From: Morganella morganii
Lineage (GTDB): Bacteria; Pseudomonadota; Gammaproteobacteria; Enterobacterales; Enterobacteriaceae
DNA length: 64,000 nucleotides
Assembly (NCBI RefSeq): GCF_003996855.1
Contig: NZ_NRQY01000001.1
Span: 1,497,879-1,561,878, forward strand
Reading direction: 5' to 3'
In this document: positions 20,979 through 29,688 of the stretch, one piece after another
Position numbering within the stretch: the first letter of the stretch is position 1
How the letters are laid out: each line of letters opens with the position of its first letter
Notes under the pieces: generated by a model
Databases searched by the model: none
Seen by the model: the letters and a program-made list of their open reading frames with translations, nothing else
Told to the model about the DNA's origin: nothing
Program-made: the position numbers and the translations under genes

Positions 20979-21590
20979 ATGCTCACGGAACAGGAAATCG
21001 CACAACTGGACTGGCAGAAAACCGGCGGTCTGCTGCCGGTTATTGTTCAGCACGCTGTCTCCGGCGATGTGCTGATGCTGGGCTATATGAACCGCGGGGC
21101 GCTGGAAAAAACGATCAGCGAAAAACGCGTGACGTTTTATTCCCGCACCAAACAGCGGCTGTGGACCAAAGGGGAATCATCCGGGCATTTTCTGAATCTG
21201 ACGGATCTGTTTAAAGACTGTGATAACGACACGCTGCTTGCGCTGGTCTCACCGATCGGCCCGACCTGTCATCAGGGTACCAACAGCTGTTTTGCCCCGG
21301 CACAGACGGCTCAGGGATTTCTGTATGAACTGGAATCTGTGATCAAATCCCGTAAAACCGCTGATCCGGACAGTTCCTACACGGCACAACTTTATGCCGC
21401 CGGAACCAAACGGATCGCGCAAAAAGTGGGAGAAGAAGGCGTGGAAACCGCACTTGCAGCGACTGTCCGCGATAAGGCGGAACTGACCTCTGAATCAGCG
21501 GATTTGCTCTATCATCTGCTGGTTCTGCTCCAGGATGCGGATCTGGATTTAGCCGCTGTTATTGAAAAACTTCGCTCACGTCACCGTTAA
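20979..21590 (+). CDS. hisI: Phosphoribosyl-AMP cyclohydrolase / phosphoribosyl-ATP pyrophosphatase
   Basis: A 203-aa bifunctional HisIE. The cyclohydrolase half (residues 1-110) carries [11 protein letters not shown] and the zinc-binding DCDNDTLL and [12 protein letters not shown]. The pyrophosphatase half contains [13 protein letters not shown] and [12 protein letters not shown] with the MazG-like EExx/ExxD residues. It catalyses steps 2 and 3 and is the last gene of the operon. Confidence 0.97.
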   Translation: MLTEQEIAQLDWQKTGGLLPVIVQHAVSGDVLMLGYMNRGALEKTISEKRVTFYSRTKQRLWTKGESSGHFLNLTDLFKDCDNDTLLALVSPIGPTCHQGTNSCFAPAQTAQGFLYELESVIKSRKTADPDSSYTAQLYAAGTKRIAQKVGEEGVETALAATVRDKAELTSESADLLYHLLVLLQDADLDLAAVIEKLRSRHR

Positions 21591-21599
21591 TCCGAAAGC

Positions 21600-21632
21600 C
21601 GGGCAAATCCTTTTTTGCCCGCTGTTTTTGTT
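21600..21632 (+). terminator. Terminator of the his operon
   Basis: CGGGCAAA (21600-21607) / TTTGCCCG (21614-21621) followed by CTGTTTTTGTTG, 10 bp after hisI. Confidence 0.85.
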
Positions 21633-21690
21633 GTCGTAACCTTCTATAATAGGCAGGATACCGGCAACAAATGCAGAGACAATAAGTGAA

Positions 21691-22178
21691 ATGAACCCGA
21701 TTTTTGAGAAACTGACAGCCCGGCTGGATGAAAATAATGCCCGCTACCGCGTGGTACATCACACCTCTGCCGGAAAAACCGAAGAAGTGGCCAGAATACG
21801 CGGCACACATCACGGTCAGGGTGCCAAAGCGCTGGTTTGTCACGTCAAAGGAAACGGTGTCCGTCAGTATGTCCTCGCCATTCTGCCTTCTGATCAGCAG
21901 GCGGATTTACAGGCGCTGGCAAAAAAACCGGCGGCACCCGTGCCTCTCTCGCCAGCCCGGCAGAGACGGCTGAACTGACACAATGTGTCTTCGGTGCTAT
22001 CCCGCCGTTCAGTTTCCATCCTGATCTCCGTCTCGTTGCCGATCCGATGTTATTTGAGCGTTTCAGTGAGCTGGCCTTTAATGCCGGCAGTCTGGAGTGC
22101 TCCATCATTCTGAATACAAAGGACTATCAGCGGATTGCCGATCCTGAAACAGTATCGTTTGTCCGCCGTGAACTCTGA
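21691..22178 (+). pseudogene. yeaK: YeaK/YbaK-family aminoacyl-tRNA deacylase, frameshifted at an A7 run
   Basis: The frame from 21691 gives the N-terminal half of a YbaK/YeaK editing domain (GTHHGQGAKALVCHVKGNGV, then YVLAILPSDQQADLQALAKK) and then leaves the family sequence at seven A residues (21921-21927). Read one base back, the frame continues TGGTRASLASPAETAELT, then CVFGAIPPFSFHP and VADPMLFERF to a stop at 22178, matching the rest of E. coli YeaK; the joined product would be 162 aa. YeaK hydrolyses mischarged tRNAs. The phase GCA-AAA-AAA is that of the -1 slippery heptamer A-AAA-AAA, so programmed frameshifting or transcript slippage is possible, as are a recent null mutation or a homopolymer sequencing error. 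Confidence 0.85.
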
Positions 22179-22199
22179 TTTTTGCTTGGGAAGGCGCTT

Positions 22200-22868
22200 A
22201 TGCAGGACGAACTTTTAGACTCTCTTTATTATCTGTTATTACTCAGCCTGCTGCTGTATCTGTCGCGCCACCGCTGGCGCCACTGGTTCAAGACACAAAA
22301 ATCCCGCAGGCGTTTAGTCTCCTCTCCCGGGGAAGATGAGCAATCTCTGCGTCAGCAGCTGAGTGCGCCGTATCTGAACGGCAGCCAGTTTCATAAAACC
22401 GATCACTTTTTTGCGGTCAGCGCCCTGCTGCGTGAAGTGCTGATGCATTATGAGGAAAAGCAGATCCGGCTGAATGACAACCTGTTTACCCGGGAAGACA
22501 GTTATGAATTTACCTGTTTCGGTACTCCGCTGCCTGCTCCGGCGACTGCCACACTGGCAGAGCGGCTGGCACTGCGGGATGATTTTCAGTATACCGGCAG
22601 TGAACTACTCAGCCGCTACTGTATTACTCCGCCGGCCGGAAAACCGCTGAATCACCAAATCGGCCTGTGGATTGATATGATCCAGTCTCTGCTGGATACC
22701 GAACTGGTTCTGCTGCTGGAAGAGAACAATCAGAAGGACCGGGATTGTCCGTCACTGCAATTATCCGCAGAGCAGGTTCATCACTGGCTCGATGAAATCA
22801 ATGACACCATGACGCAGACCGCATCGCGGGTGTTGCAGGCGCATACCCGCAGCAGTGTTGTGATGTAA
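22200..22868 (+). CDS. Membrane-anchored protein of unknown function
   Basis: A 222-aa protein I do not recognise. Residues 7-20 form one hydrophobic segment (SLYYLLLLSLLLYL) followed by a strongly basic stretch (RHRWRHWFKTQKSRRR), so an inner-membrane anchor with the bulk in the cytoplasm is likely. The remainder is soluble, with acidic helices near the C-terminus. GGGAAGG at 22188-22194 supports the ATG at 22200. It starts 21 bp after the yeaK frame and is followed by a terminator, so the two may be co-transcribed. Confidence 0.7.
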   Translation: MQDELLDSLYYLLLLSLLLYLSRHRWRHWFKTQKSRRRLVSSPGEDEQSLRQQLSAPYLNGSQFHKTDHFFAVSALLREVLMHYEEKQIRLNDNLFTREDSYEFTCFGTPLPAPATATLAERLALRDDFQYTGSELLSRYCITPPAGKPLNHQIGLWIDMIQSLLDTELVLLLEENNQKDRDCPSLQLSAEQVHHWLDEINDTMTQTASRVLQAHTRSSVVM

Positions 22869-22871
22869 AAA

Positions 22872-22904
22872 AAGACCCGCGTTGCGGGTCTTCAGAGTTT
22901 TTCT
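22872..22904 (+). terminator. Terminator between the unknown protein and the antiporter gene
   Basis: AAGACCCGC (22872-22880) / GCGGGTCTT (22884-22892) with a 3-nt loop, A-run before and TTTTT shortly after. Confidence 0.8.
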
Positions 22905-22921
22905 CTCCGGCACTGCGGCGA

Positions 22922-24559
22922 TCAGCGCAGTGCCAGCTTCAGTGCTTCTTCTTTCAGATCCAATTCCTGCACCAGACGTGTGTAAGTGTGCTCACTGATA
23001 TTCTTACTCTTGCGCAGCTGTTTCAGCGCATCCCGCTCCGCCTGAAGGGCGTTCAGTGACATCCGCCGTTCCACACGGATTACATTCAGCCAGTCAAAGC
23101 CGGCGGTCTGATCATCACTGTTACTGTCAAGATGACGGCCGTAGATCTCCAGTAAGTGTGTTCCCACTTCTGTCCGCAGTGTCATTTCATCAATATCTTC
23201 CAGCGGCTCCGCCATCTGCACCCGCAGATTGTTCATCGCGGCTTCATTCAGTGTGAAACGGGCATTCAGCTCTTCATTATCATGCGGTAAGTCTGTATTC
23301 AGTCCTTTCGTCAGTACCGGCAGTGCAACTGCCGCAATCACCAGTGAAAACAGAATAACCCCCATCGCAAGGAAGATGGCCAGATCCCGGTGCGGGAACG
23401 GTGAGCCGTCATTCATCAGCATCGGCAGTGTCAGAATACCGGCGAGCGTAATCGCCCCGCGCACACCGGCCGTCGCCATAATCGCCATCAGGCGCAAATG
23501 CGGCATATCGGACTGTTTACCTTTGCGGCGCTGGCGGAAAACCGTCAGTGTCATGGCAATCCATACCCAGGCAAAGCGCAGAACCGCGAGGCCAAAGGTG
23601 ATAATCACCACATACAGCAGCAGTACCCACGGCGCGGAAGCCCCGGCATCTGCCGCCACCTGCGGCACTGAACGCCACATTCCCGGTAATTGCTCACCCA
23701 GCAGGATAAAGATCATTCCGTTCAGCGCGACCTGCACAGTATCCCAGACCGCCTTGCTCTGCATTCGGGTTGCAGACTGCATACGGCCGACAATGCGCTC
23801 ATAGTGCATCGCAATACCGGCGGCCACCGCAGCCAGGATGCCGGACACACCCAGATGCTCCGCCGCCAGATAAGAGACAAACGGGATAAGCAGGCTGATC
23901 ATAATCTGAATGGCCGGGTCTTCCCCGGTGCGCTGCACCAGAAACTGGTTCACTTTCCCGATAAACATGGCAATCAGCAGACCCGCAATAATTCCGCCCA
24001 GCGCCACCACCATAAACTTCCCAGCAGCCGACGGCAGAGAGAATGTCCCGGTCAGTGCCGCGCCTACCGCAAAACTGAAACACACCAGACCACTGGCATC
24101 ATTAAAGAGGGACTCCCCTTCCAGAATATGCGCCATACGGGACGGCAGTGGTGCGTTGACCGTCATTGCCGCCACAGACACCGGATCTGTCGGTGACAAA
24201 ATCGCGGCTAATGCAAAAGCGACGGCCAGGGAAACGGCCGGGATCAGCCAGTGGATAAACAACCCCATTCCGACGACCGTGAAAAATACCAGACCGATAG
24301 CCAGTGAGAAAATGGGTTTGATATCGCTGAACAACGCTTCCTTCGGAATACGCCAGCCGTCAAGAAACAGCAGCGGCGGAATAAAGAGGAACAGGAACAG
24401 ATGCGGCTCAAACGCCACATCAAAACCGAATAGTGATAACCCCGCACCAATAGCAATCTGGATGAAAGGTAACGGGATTTTATCCCCCAGCAGACGGGAG
24501 ATAAACACGCTGGCAATCACAGCCAGCAGAAAAACGAGGATCAGTGTAACGACAGACAT
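22922..24559 (-). CDS. CPA1-family sodium/proton antiporter (YjcE-like)
   Basis: A 545-aa monovalent cation/proton antiporter like E. coli YjcE (549 aa). The N-terminal two thirds hold about twelve membrane helices with FIPPLLFLDGWR, the ion-binding ILSPTDPV and GESLFNDASGLV motifs, and AGVRGAITLAGI. The C-terminal 140 residues are hydrophilic and cytoplasmic. It probably exports Na+ or K+ in exchange for protons; the ion cannot be decided. I chose the ATG at 24559 because the first helix then follows directly. Confidence 0.87.
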   Translation of the reverse strand: MSVVTLILVFLLAVIASVFISRLLGDKIPLPFIQIAIGAGLSLFGFDVAFEPHLFLFLFIPPLLFLDGWRIPKEALFSDIKPIFSLAIGLVFFTVVGMGLFIHWLIPAVSLAVAFALAAILSPTDPVSVAAMTVNAPLPSRMAHILEGESLFNDASGLVCFSFAVGAALTGTFSLPSAAGKFMVVALGGIIAGLLIAMFIGKVNQFLVQRTGEDPAIQIMISLLIPFVSYLAAEHLGVSGILAAVAAGIAMHYERIVGRMQSATRMQSKAVWDTVQVALNGMIFILLGEQLPGMWRSVPQVAADAGASAPWVLLLYVVIITFGLAVLRFAWVWIAMTLTVFRQRRKGKQSDMPHLRLMAIMATAGVRGAITLAGILTLPMLMNDGSPFPHRDLAIFLAMGVILFSLVIAAVALPVLTKGLNTDLPHDNEELNARFTLNEAAMNNLRVQMAEPLEDIDEMTLRTEVGTHLLEIYGRHLDSNSDDQTAGFDWLNVIRVERRMSLNALQAERDALKQLRKSKNISEHTYTRLVQELDLKEEALKLALR

Positions 24560-24770
24560 AGGCGGTTTTTTATCCTTTAAGGAATCTGATACATAACCAC
24601 AATTCAGGATTTGCAGGGTATACAATTAAAGGTAAAAATAAAGCAGATAAATCAGTAATTGTAAAATTATTGTGTATCAAAATCTGAATATCCCGCTACC
24701 GGGCTGAAAAGAACAGAAAATCGTCAGTGATTCTGAATGTGCCCAGGTTGAATAACCCGCACGGTATGAT

Positions 24771-24800
24771 GATAACGCCGCCGTTTCCGGCGGCGTTATC
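24771..24800 (-). terminator. Perfect 13-bp inverted repeat after yegH
   Basis: GATAACGCCGCCG (24771-24783) / CGGCGGCGTTATC (24788-24800), TTTC loop. It sits 9 bp after the yegH stop but lacks a T-run, so it may protect the 3' end or work with Rho. The rest of the 250-bp gap to the antiporter gene shows only AT-rich promoter-like sequence. Confidence 0.5.
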
Positions 24801-24809
24801 ATTTAACAG

Positions 24810-26381
24810 TTAATCGTCACTGTCTTCCGGATTTTCCGGCAGTGTGATTTTGACACGGTTAATCCGGTGATTCTGAATTTCCAGCGGCTCAAACAGACAA
24901 CCGTCAATTCTTATCTGCTCACCCACTTTCGGCAGACGCTGCAAATGTTCCATCAGCAATCCGGCCACTGTTTCATACTCACGTTTTTCATCGAGTGTCA
25001 GCGGAATATAGTTGATTAAATCCTCCAGCGGCATAAAGCCGTTGGTGATCCAGCTGTTATCATCCGTAAACTGAATATCATGACGGGCATCATTCTCTAC
25101 GCCGCTGACCGGCAGATTACCGGCAATGGTTTCCATCACATCCGTCAGTGTCACCACCCCTTCGACATAGCCGAACTCATCCGCCACAAAGGCAAAGTGA
25201 GTCTGCGCCTGGCGGAACTGCTCCAGCGCTTTCAGTAATGACAACTGTTCAGGGAACACCAGCGGCTGTTTGATCAGCGCGTGCAGATCCAGCGTATCCT
25301 GCTGTAAACGCTGATGCAGCAGATCAATCACATGCACCACACCCAGCAGTTCATCATCATCCCCGGAACCTTTAATCACCACACGGGTATGCGGATTTTT
25401 GGTCAGTAGTGCTGCAATTTCATCACTGGTTGCATCAATCCGCAGCATTTCCACATCATGACGCGAGGTCATAATACTGTTGATGTTACGCTGCGACAGC
25501 CCCAGTACACGGACAATCATCTGTCGTTCTTCCGGGTCAAAGATTTCCTGGTTATCCGAGATCAGGTCTGCCGTACGGTTATCCAGCTCCGATGATTCAC
25601 GTTTACCGCTCAAAATACGCAGGACCGCTTCAGCTGTACGCTGGCGCAGGGAATCTCGCCCGCGCAGAAACTTACGGCGGTTAAACATCGCCACTTGATT
25701 GAGCATTTCAATCATGATGGAGAAACCGATCGCCGCGTAGAGGTAACCTTTCGGAATATGATAGCCGAACCCTTCCGCCACCAGGCTGAAACCGATCATC
25801 AGCAGGAAACTGAGACACAGGATAACAATGGTCGGGTGCTCATTCACAAAGCGGGTCAGCGGACGGCTGCCCCAGATCATCAGCAACATGGCAATAATTA
25901 CTGCCGTGACCATGACACCAATATGATCCACCATCCCGACTGCCGTGATCACGGAGTCCAGAGAGAAGACGGCGTCCAGCACGATAATCTGTGCCACCAC
26001 CGACCAGAATTTCGAGGTTTTCCGCTGCTGTCCGTCGTGATGCTCACCGCCTTCCAGCCGCTCGTTAAGCTCCATTGTGGCTTTAAACAGCAGGAACAGA
26101 CCCCCGATCAGCATAATTAAGTCACGCGCACTGAATGCGTGTCCGAACATCGTAAATATCGGTTTGGTCAGCGTGATAAGCCAGGAGAGGCTGAACAGCA
26201 GAATAATACGCATGATCAACGCACACAGCAGACCGGTTATACGGGCTTTGTCACGCAGCGCGGGCGGAAGTTTATCGGCAAGAATGGCAATGAAAACAAG
26301 GTTATCAATACCAAGAACAATTTCGAGTACGATTAATGTGGCCAGGCCGACCCAAATCGACGGATCAGCGATCCATTCCAT
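24810..26381 (-). CDS. yegH: TerC-family membrane protein with CBS pair and CorC domain
   Basis: A 523-aa protein matching E. coli YegH (527 aa). An N-terminal TerC domain with about seven helices carries LGIDNLVF and [13 protein letters not shown], whose acidic residues mark the family. A CBS-domain pair follows at about 300-420 and a CorC/HlyC transport-associated domain at about 430-515. The TerC superfamily is linked to metal-ion handling; YegH itself has no proven substrate. The E. coli gene also lies near asmA. Confidence 0.9.
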   Translation of the reverse strand: MEWIADPSIWVGLATLIVLEIVLGIDNLVFIAILADKLPPALRDKARITGLLCALIMRIILLFSLSWLITLTKPIFTMFGHAFSARDLIMLIGGLFLLFKATMELNERLEGGEHHDGQQRKTSKFWSVVAQIIVLDAVFSLDSVITAVGMVDHIGVMVTAVIIAMLLMIWGSRPLTRFVNEHPTIVILCLSFLLMIGFSLVAEGFGYHIPKGYLYAAIGFSIMIEMLNQVAMFNRRKFLRGRDSLRQRTAEAVLRILSGKRESSELDNRTADLISDNQEIFDPEERQMIVRVLGLSQRNINSIMTSRHDVEMLRIDATSDEIAALLTKNPHTRVVIKGSGDDDELLGVVHVIDLLHQRLQQDTLDLHALIKQPLVFPEQLSLLKALEQFRQAQTHFAFVADEFGYVEGVVTLTDVMETIAGNLPVSGVENDARHDIQFTDDNSWITNGFMPLEDLINYIPLTLDEKREYETVAGLLMEHLQRLPKVGEQIRIDGCLFEPLEIQNHRINRVKITLPENPEDSDD

Positions 26382-26617
26382 ACGGTTAGTTTTACCTTTT
26401 ATTCACACAGCTTATGCTGCACACGAAATAATGCGGATTGTCCGGCCAAATAGCAATAAAAAATTCCGTACTTTGCCGCTGTTCCTGTTGTGCGCAATGA
26501 CGATACCGTTTGCATCAATCGCTACCACGCGGCCTTTACATGCGTTAAACTGTGACGAAATTAACAGTCAGCTAACGAAATCCCCGTTAGCTACGGGTCA
26601 ATCCTGAAGGAGTCTTC

Positions 26618-28030
26618 ATGTCCAAACAACAAATTGGTGTTGTTGGTATGGCCGTTATGGGCCGTAACCTCGCACTGAATATCGAAAGCCGCGGTTATTC
26701 TGTTTCTGTTTTTAACCGCTCTTCAGATAAAACTGACGAAGTGATTGCTGAAAACCCGGGGAAAAAACTGGTTCCCAGCTACAGCATTGAAGAGTTTGTT
26801 GACTCCCTGGAAAAACCCCGCCGCATCCTGCTGATGGTCAAGGCCGGTGAAGCCACTGATAAAACTATCGCGTCCCTCACCCCGCATCTCGACAAAGGTG
26901 ACATTCTGATCGACGGCGGCAACACCTTCTTTCAGGACACCATCCGCCGTAACAAAGAACTGTCCGCACAAGGCTTTAATTTTATCGGCACCGGTGTTTC
27001 CGGTGGTGAGGAAGGTGCACTGAAAGGGCCGTCCATTATGCCGGGCGGACAAAAAGAAGCTTACGAACTGGTTGCCCCGATCCTGAAACAGATCGCCGCG
27101 CAGGCTGACGGTGAGCCGTGTGTAACCTATATCGGTGCTGACGGTGCCGGTCATTATGTCAAAATGGTACACAACGGTATCGAATACGGTGACATGCAGC
27201 TGATTGCGGAAGCTTACTCTGTGATGAAAAATGCCCTCGGCATCAGCAATGATGAACTGGCATCGGTATTCAGCGAGTGGAACAACGGCGAGCTGAGCAG
27301 CTACCTGATTGATATCACAAAAGATATCTTCCGCAAGAAAGATGAAGACGGCAACTATCTGGTGGATGTGATCCTCGATGAAGCCGCCAACAAAGGCACC
27401 GGTAAATGGACCAGCCAGAGCGCACTCGACCTCGGCGTGCCGCTGACACTGATCACCGAATCCGTGTTTGCCCGTTATATCTCGTTCCTGAAAGACCAGC
27501 GCGTTGCGGCATCCAAAGTCCTGAAAGGGCCGAAAGCGGCTGCGTTCAGCGGTGATAAAGCGGAATTTACCGAGAAAGTCCGCCGTGCCCTGTATCTGGG
27601 GAAAATCGTCTCTTACGCACAGGGCTTCTCACAGCTGCGCGTTGCCTCTGACGAATATAACTGGGATCTGAACTACGGCGAAATCGCGAAAATCTTCCGT
27701 GCCGGTTGTATCATTCGTGCGCAGTTCCTGCAAAAAATCACTGATGCTTATGCGGAAAATCCGGCACTGGCTAACCTGCTGCTGGCCCCTTACTTCACAC
27801 AGATTGCCGATGAGTATCAGCAGGCGCTGCGTGATGTGGTCTGCTACGGTGTTCAGCACGGTATTCCGACACCGACCTTCTCTGCCGCTATCGCCTATTA
27901 TGACAGCTACCGCAGCGCGGTACTTCCTGCAAACCTGATCCAGGCACAGCGTGACTATTTCGGTGCACATACGTATAAACGTACCGATAAAGACGGTGTA
28001 TTCCACACGGAATGGCTGGAAAATAATTAA
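26618..28030 (+). CDS. gnd: 6-phosphogluconate dehydrogenase (decarboxylating)
   Basis: A 470-aa enzyme of the oxidative pentose phosphate pathway making ribulose 5-phosphate, CO2 and NADPH. The nucleotide-binding motif [12 protein letters not shown] is at 10-21, VSGGEEGA near 129-136, and the catalytic lysine/glutamate in [21 protein letters not shown] precedes the start. It is followed by a terminator. No O-antigen genes flank it, unlike the usual enteric gnd locus. Confidence 0.97.
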   Translation: MSKQQIGVVGMAVMGRNLALNIESRGYSVSVFNRSSDKTDEVIAENPGKKLVPSYSIEEFVDSLEKPRRILLMVKAGEATDKTIASLTPHLDKGDILIDGGNTFFQDTIRRNKELSAQGFNFIGTGVSGGEEGALKGPSIMPGGQKEAYELVAPILKQIAAQADGEPCVTYIGADGAGHYVKMVHNGIEYGDMQLIAEAYSVMKNALGISNDELASVFSEWNNGELSSYLIDITKDIFRKKDEDGNYLVDVILDEAANKGTGKWTSQSALDLGVPLTLITESVFARYISFLKDQRVAASKVLKGPKAAAFSGDKAEFTEKVRRALYLGKIVSYAQGFSQLRVASDEYNWDLNYGEIAKIFRAGCIIRAQFLQKITDAYAENPALANLLLAPYFTQIADEYQQALRDVVCYGVQHGIPTPTFSAAIAYYDSYRSAVLPANLIQAQRDYFGAHTYKRTDKDGVFHTEWLENN

Positions 28031-28056
28031 TTCCTGCTGTTATCCGCACTAGTCAG

Positions 28057-28084
28057 AGCCGGGATGATTGTCCCGGCTTTTTCC
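28057..28084 (+). terminator. Terminator of gnd
   Basis: AGCCGGGA (28057-28064) / TCCCGGCT (28071-28078) followed by TTTTCC. Confidence 0.88.
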
Positions 28085-28146
28085 TGTTTACATCCTGCCT
28101 GATACTCAAATAGACTTAACCAAATCAAATTATCCGCAAAATACTA

Positions 28147-29025
28147 ATGAACAACACAAATCCCTGGGGTGATGTGGTTCTGCCTTCGCGGCCGGAATAC
28201 CGCTTTTCCGCTATGTGGCTCACGTTTCTTCTCGCCCTGCTCAATATAGGGATGTATATCTGGCAGGTGAATTTTGCCTCGCCGCTGACAGACCCGGTCT
28301 ACAACATACTGCTGGCAGGCGGCAGTGTGTATCAGTTCTCACTGACCGGTGACTGGTGGCGTTATGCAACCAGTATCCTGCTTCATTCCGACCCGGTACA
28401 TCTGGGGATCAATACCATTGCCCTTCTGGTGTTCGGCATTAACTGTGAAGCACTGACCGGTAAAGTGCGGATGCTGTTTATCTATCTGTTCACCGGTATT
28501 GCCGCGTCCTTAACCAGCGCGCTCTGGCAGTCCGCTCAGAGCGATATGTCTCCCTTGTCCGGTATTTCTGTGATTGTCGGTGTCGGGGCATCCGGCGCTA
28601 TTATGGGGCTTGCCGGTGCCACTGTGATGTATCTTATCCGGGCCAGGAACGATCCTTCCGTATCTGTGGCGGACAGTCTGCGCTATAAAAATCTGCTGAT
28701 CACCATGATTGTCCTGATCGTGCTGTCGTTACTCAGTGCATTACAGAGTGATGATGAGGTGATGACAGATGATGTGGCACATTTCAGCGGACTGATTTGC
28801 GGTGCCGTGCCGGGATGGTTGTATTCTGCGGCTTCCGGTGTCCGTAACCGTAAAATGGATCGCCGCTCATGGCTGATTTCCGCCGCCGCAACCGGTTTAC
28901 TTGTTCTGCTGCTGTTCACCTGCTCCTCAAGCCGTGAACAACGCCTGCTCTATGAGCGGGAAATCATCCTGGAAGAGATCGGTATCATGGTTGATGCACA
29001 GACAGAAAAACAATTAAATGATTGA
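28147..29025 (+). CDS. aarA: Rhomboid intramembrane serine protease, AarA type
   Basis: A 292-aa rhomboid with a cytoplasmic N-terminus and about seven helices. The catalytic serine is Ser149 in GVGASGAIMG and the histidine is His212 in DVAHFSGL; the conserved H-x(3)-N is His85 and Asn89, and the L1-loop WR is at 71-72. Length and motif spacing fit Providencia stuartii AarA (281 aa), which activates TatA by removing a short N-terminal extension and thereby supports twin-arginine export and a quorum signal. Whether the local TatA carries such an extension is not visible here. It is unlike E. coli GlpG, which has a large N-terminal domain. Confidence 0.85.
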   Translation: MNNTNPWGDVVLPSRPEYRFSAMWLTFLLALLNIGMYIWQVNFASPLTDPVYNILLAGGSVYQFSLTGDWWRYATSILLHSDPVHLGINTIALLVFGINCEALTGKVRMLFIYLFTGIAASLTSALWQSAQSDMSPLSGISVIVGVGASGAIMGLAGATVMYLIRARNDPSVSVADSLRYKNLLITMIVLIVLSLLSALQSDDEVMTDDVAHFSGLICGAVPGWLYSAASGVRNRKMDRRSWLISAAATGLLVLLLFTCSSSREQRLLYEREIILEEIGIMVDAQTEKQLND

Positions 29026-29097
29026 TTCCGGTCACATTAATCTGTTACATAAACCGCTATGGTGGTTAAACGATTAATGACATAAGCAGGTGATGAT

Positions 29098-29286
29098 ATG
29101 GATTATTGGTTTGTATCGTATAAAGTGCGCGCCCGTAACGGAGATACCTTACAGGGACATCAGATCACAGAAACCGAATCCGGTGTATCACCCCGGGAAG
29201 CATTAGAAAAAGCCACTCAGAAAATTGCCGACGAGTCACAGGCTGACCTGCGTTCAGTCCGCATTATTGCATTTAACCGCGTGTAA
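29098..29286 (+). CDS. Small protein of unknown function
   Basis: A 62-aa soluble protein beginning MDYWFVSYKVRARNG. The alternation in residues 3-25 suggests beta strands, followed by an amphipathic helix (SPREALEKATQKIADES) and a final strand (LRSVRIIAFNRV). GCAGGTGAT precedes the ATG and a strong terminator follows, so it looks like a real single-gene unit. I do not recognise a family. Confidence 0.65.
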   Translation: MDYWFVSYKVRARNGDTLQGHQITETESGVSPREALEKATQKIADESQADLRSVRIIAFNRV

Positions 29287-29307
29287 TTAATTCTCCCTGT
29301 ACAAGAT

Positions 29308-29334
29308 AAACCCCGTCTGAACGGGGTTTTTTTA
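29308..29334 (+). terminator. Terminator of the 62-aa protein gene
   Basis: AAACCCCGT (29308-29316) / ACGGGGTTT (29321-29329) with a CTGA loop and T-run. Confidence 0.9.
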
Positions 29335-29339
29335 TAGTC

Positions 29340-29618
29340 TTATGCCGCCACTTTTTCAATATTGACCTTATCGCCGATCGCCAGCCGCCCGAGAGCGGTT
29401 TTCAGCAGCGTATCAGTGAAGAGATAAAAACCGACATGACTATTATCTATAGCCGCCACCGTCAGGCAGCAGCCGTTATACGACACGGAATCACCAATCG
29501 CCAGTCCCGGTAACAATTCCGCCGGAAACTGCACAATATGAATCAGATGATCATTGTTTTCTTCAATTTTTAAAATCAGTGCCGTGCCCTGCACAACCCC
29601 GGTAAAAATCTTATCCAA
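29340..29618 (-). CDS. Single-domain lumazine-binding protein related to riboflavin synthase
   Basis: About 92 residues that match only the N-terminal lumazine-binding barrel of riboflavin synthase (RibE): IFTGVVQGTA, then IGDSVSYNGCCLTV and GDKVNIEKVAA. RibE has two such barrels and about 213 aa; here a stop follows the first, with no trace of the second downstream. Ligand-contact residues of the N-domain (GCCLTV, the FTG start) are kept. No ATG fits; the TTG at 29618 has GAGG six bases upstream, while GTG at 29630 and an ATT aligned with the RibE start are alternatives. It may bind riboflavin or lumazine rather than catalyse. Confidence 0.75.
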   Translation of the reverse strand: MDKIFTGVVQGTALILKIEENNDHLIHIVQFPAELLPGLAIGDSVSYNGCCLTVAAIDNSHVGFYLFTDTLLKTALGRLAIGDKVNIEKVAA

Positions 29619-29644
29619 AGCCAACCTCACACTTTCCGTATTGA

Positions 29645-29680
29645 TATAAAAAAAGCCGCAACAGATAACCGGTGCGGCTT
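29645..29680 (-). terminator. Terminator of dcuC
   Basis: On the minus strand AAGCCGCA and TGCGGCTT (plus 29673-29680 and 29653-29660) form the stem, followed by a T-run. It lies 9 bp after the dcuC stop. Confidence 0.85.
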
Positions 29681-29688
29681 ATAACGTT

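Noticed and set aside
24771..24800. Possible mobile-element end or recombination site
   Set aside because: An isolated GC-rich hairpin directly after a stop codon is better explained as a transcript 3' end; no transposase or target duplication is present.
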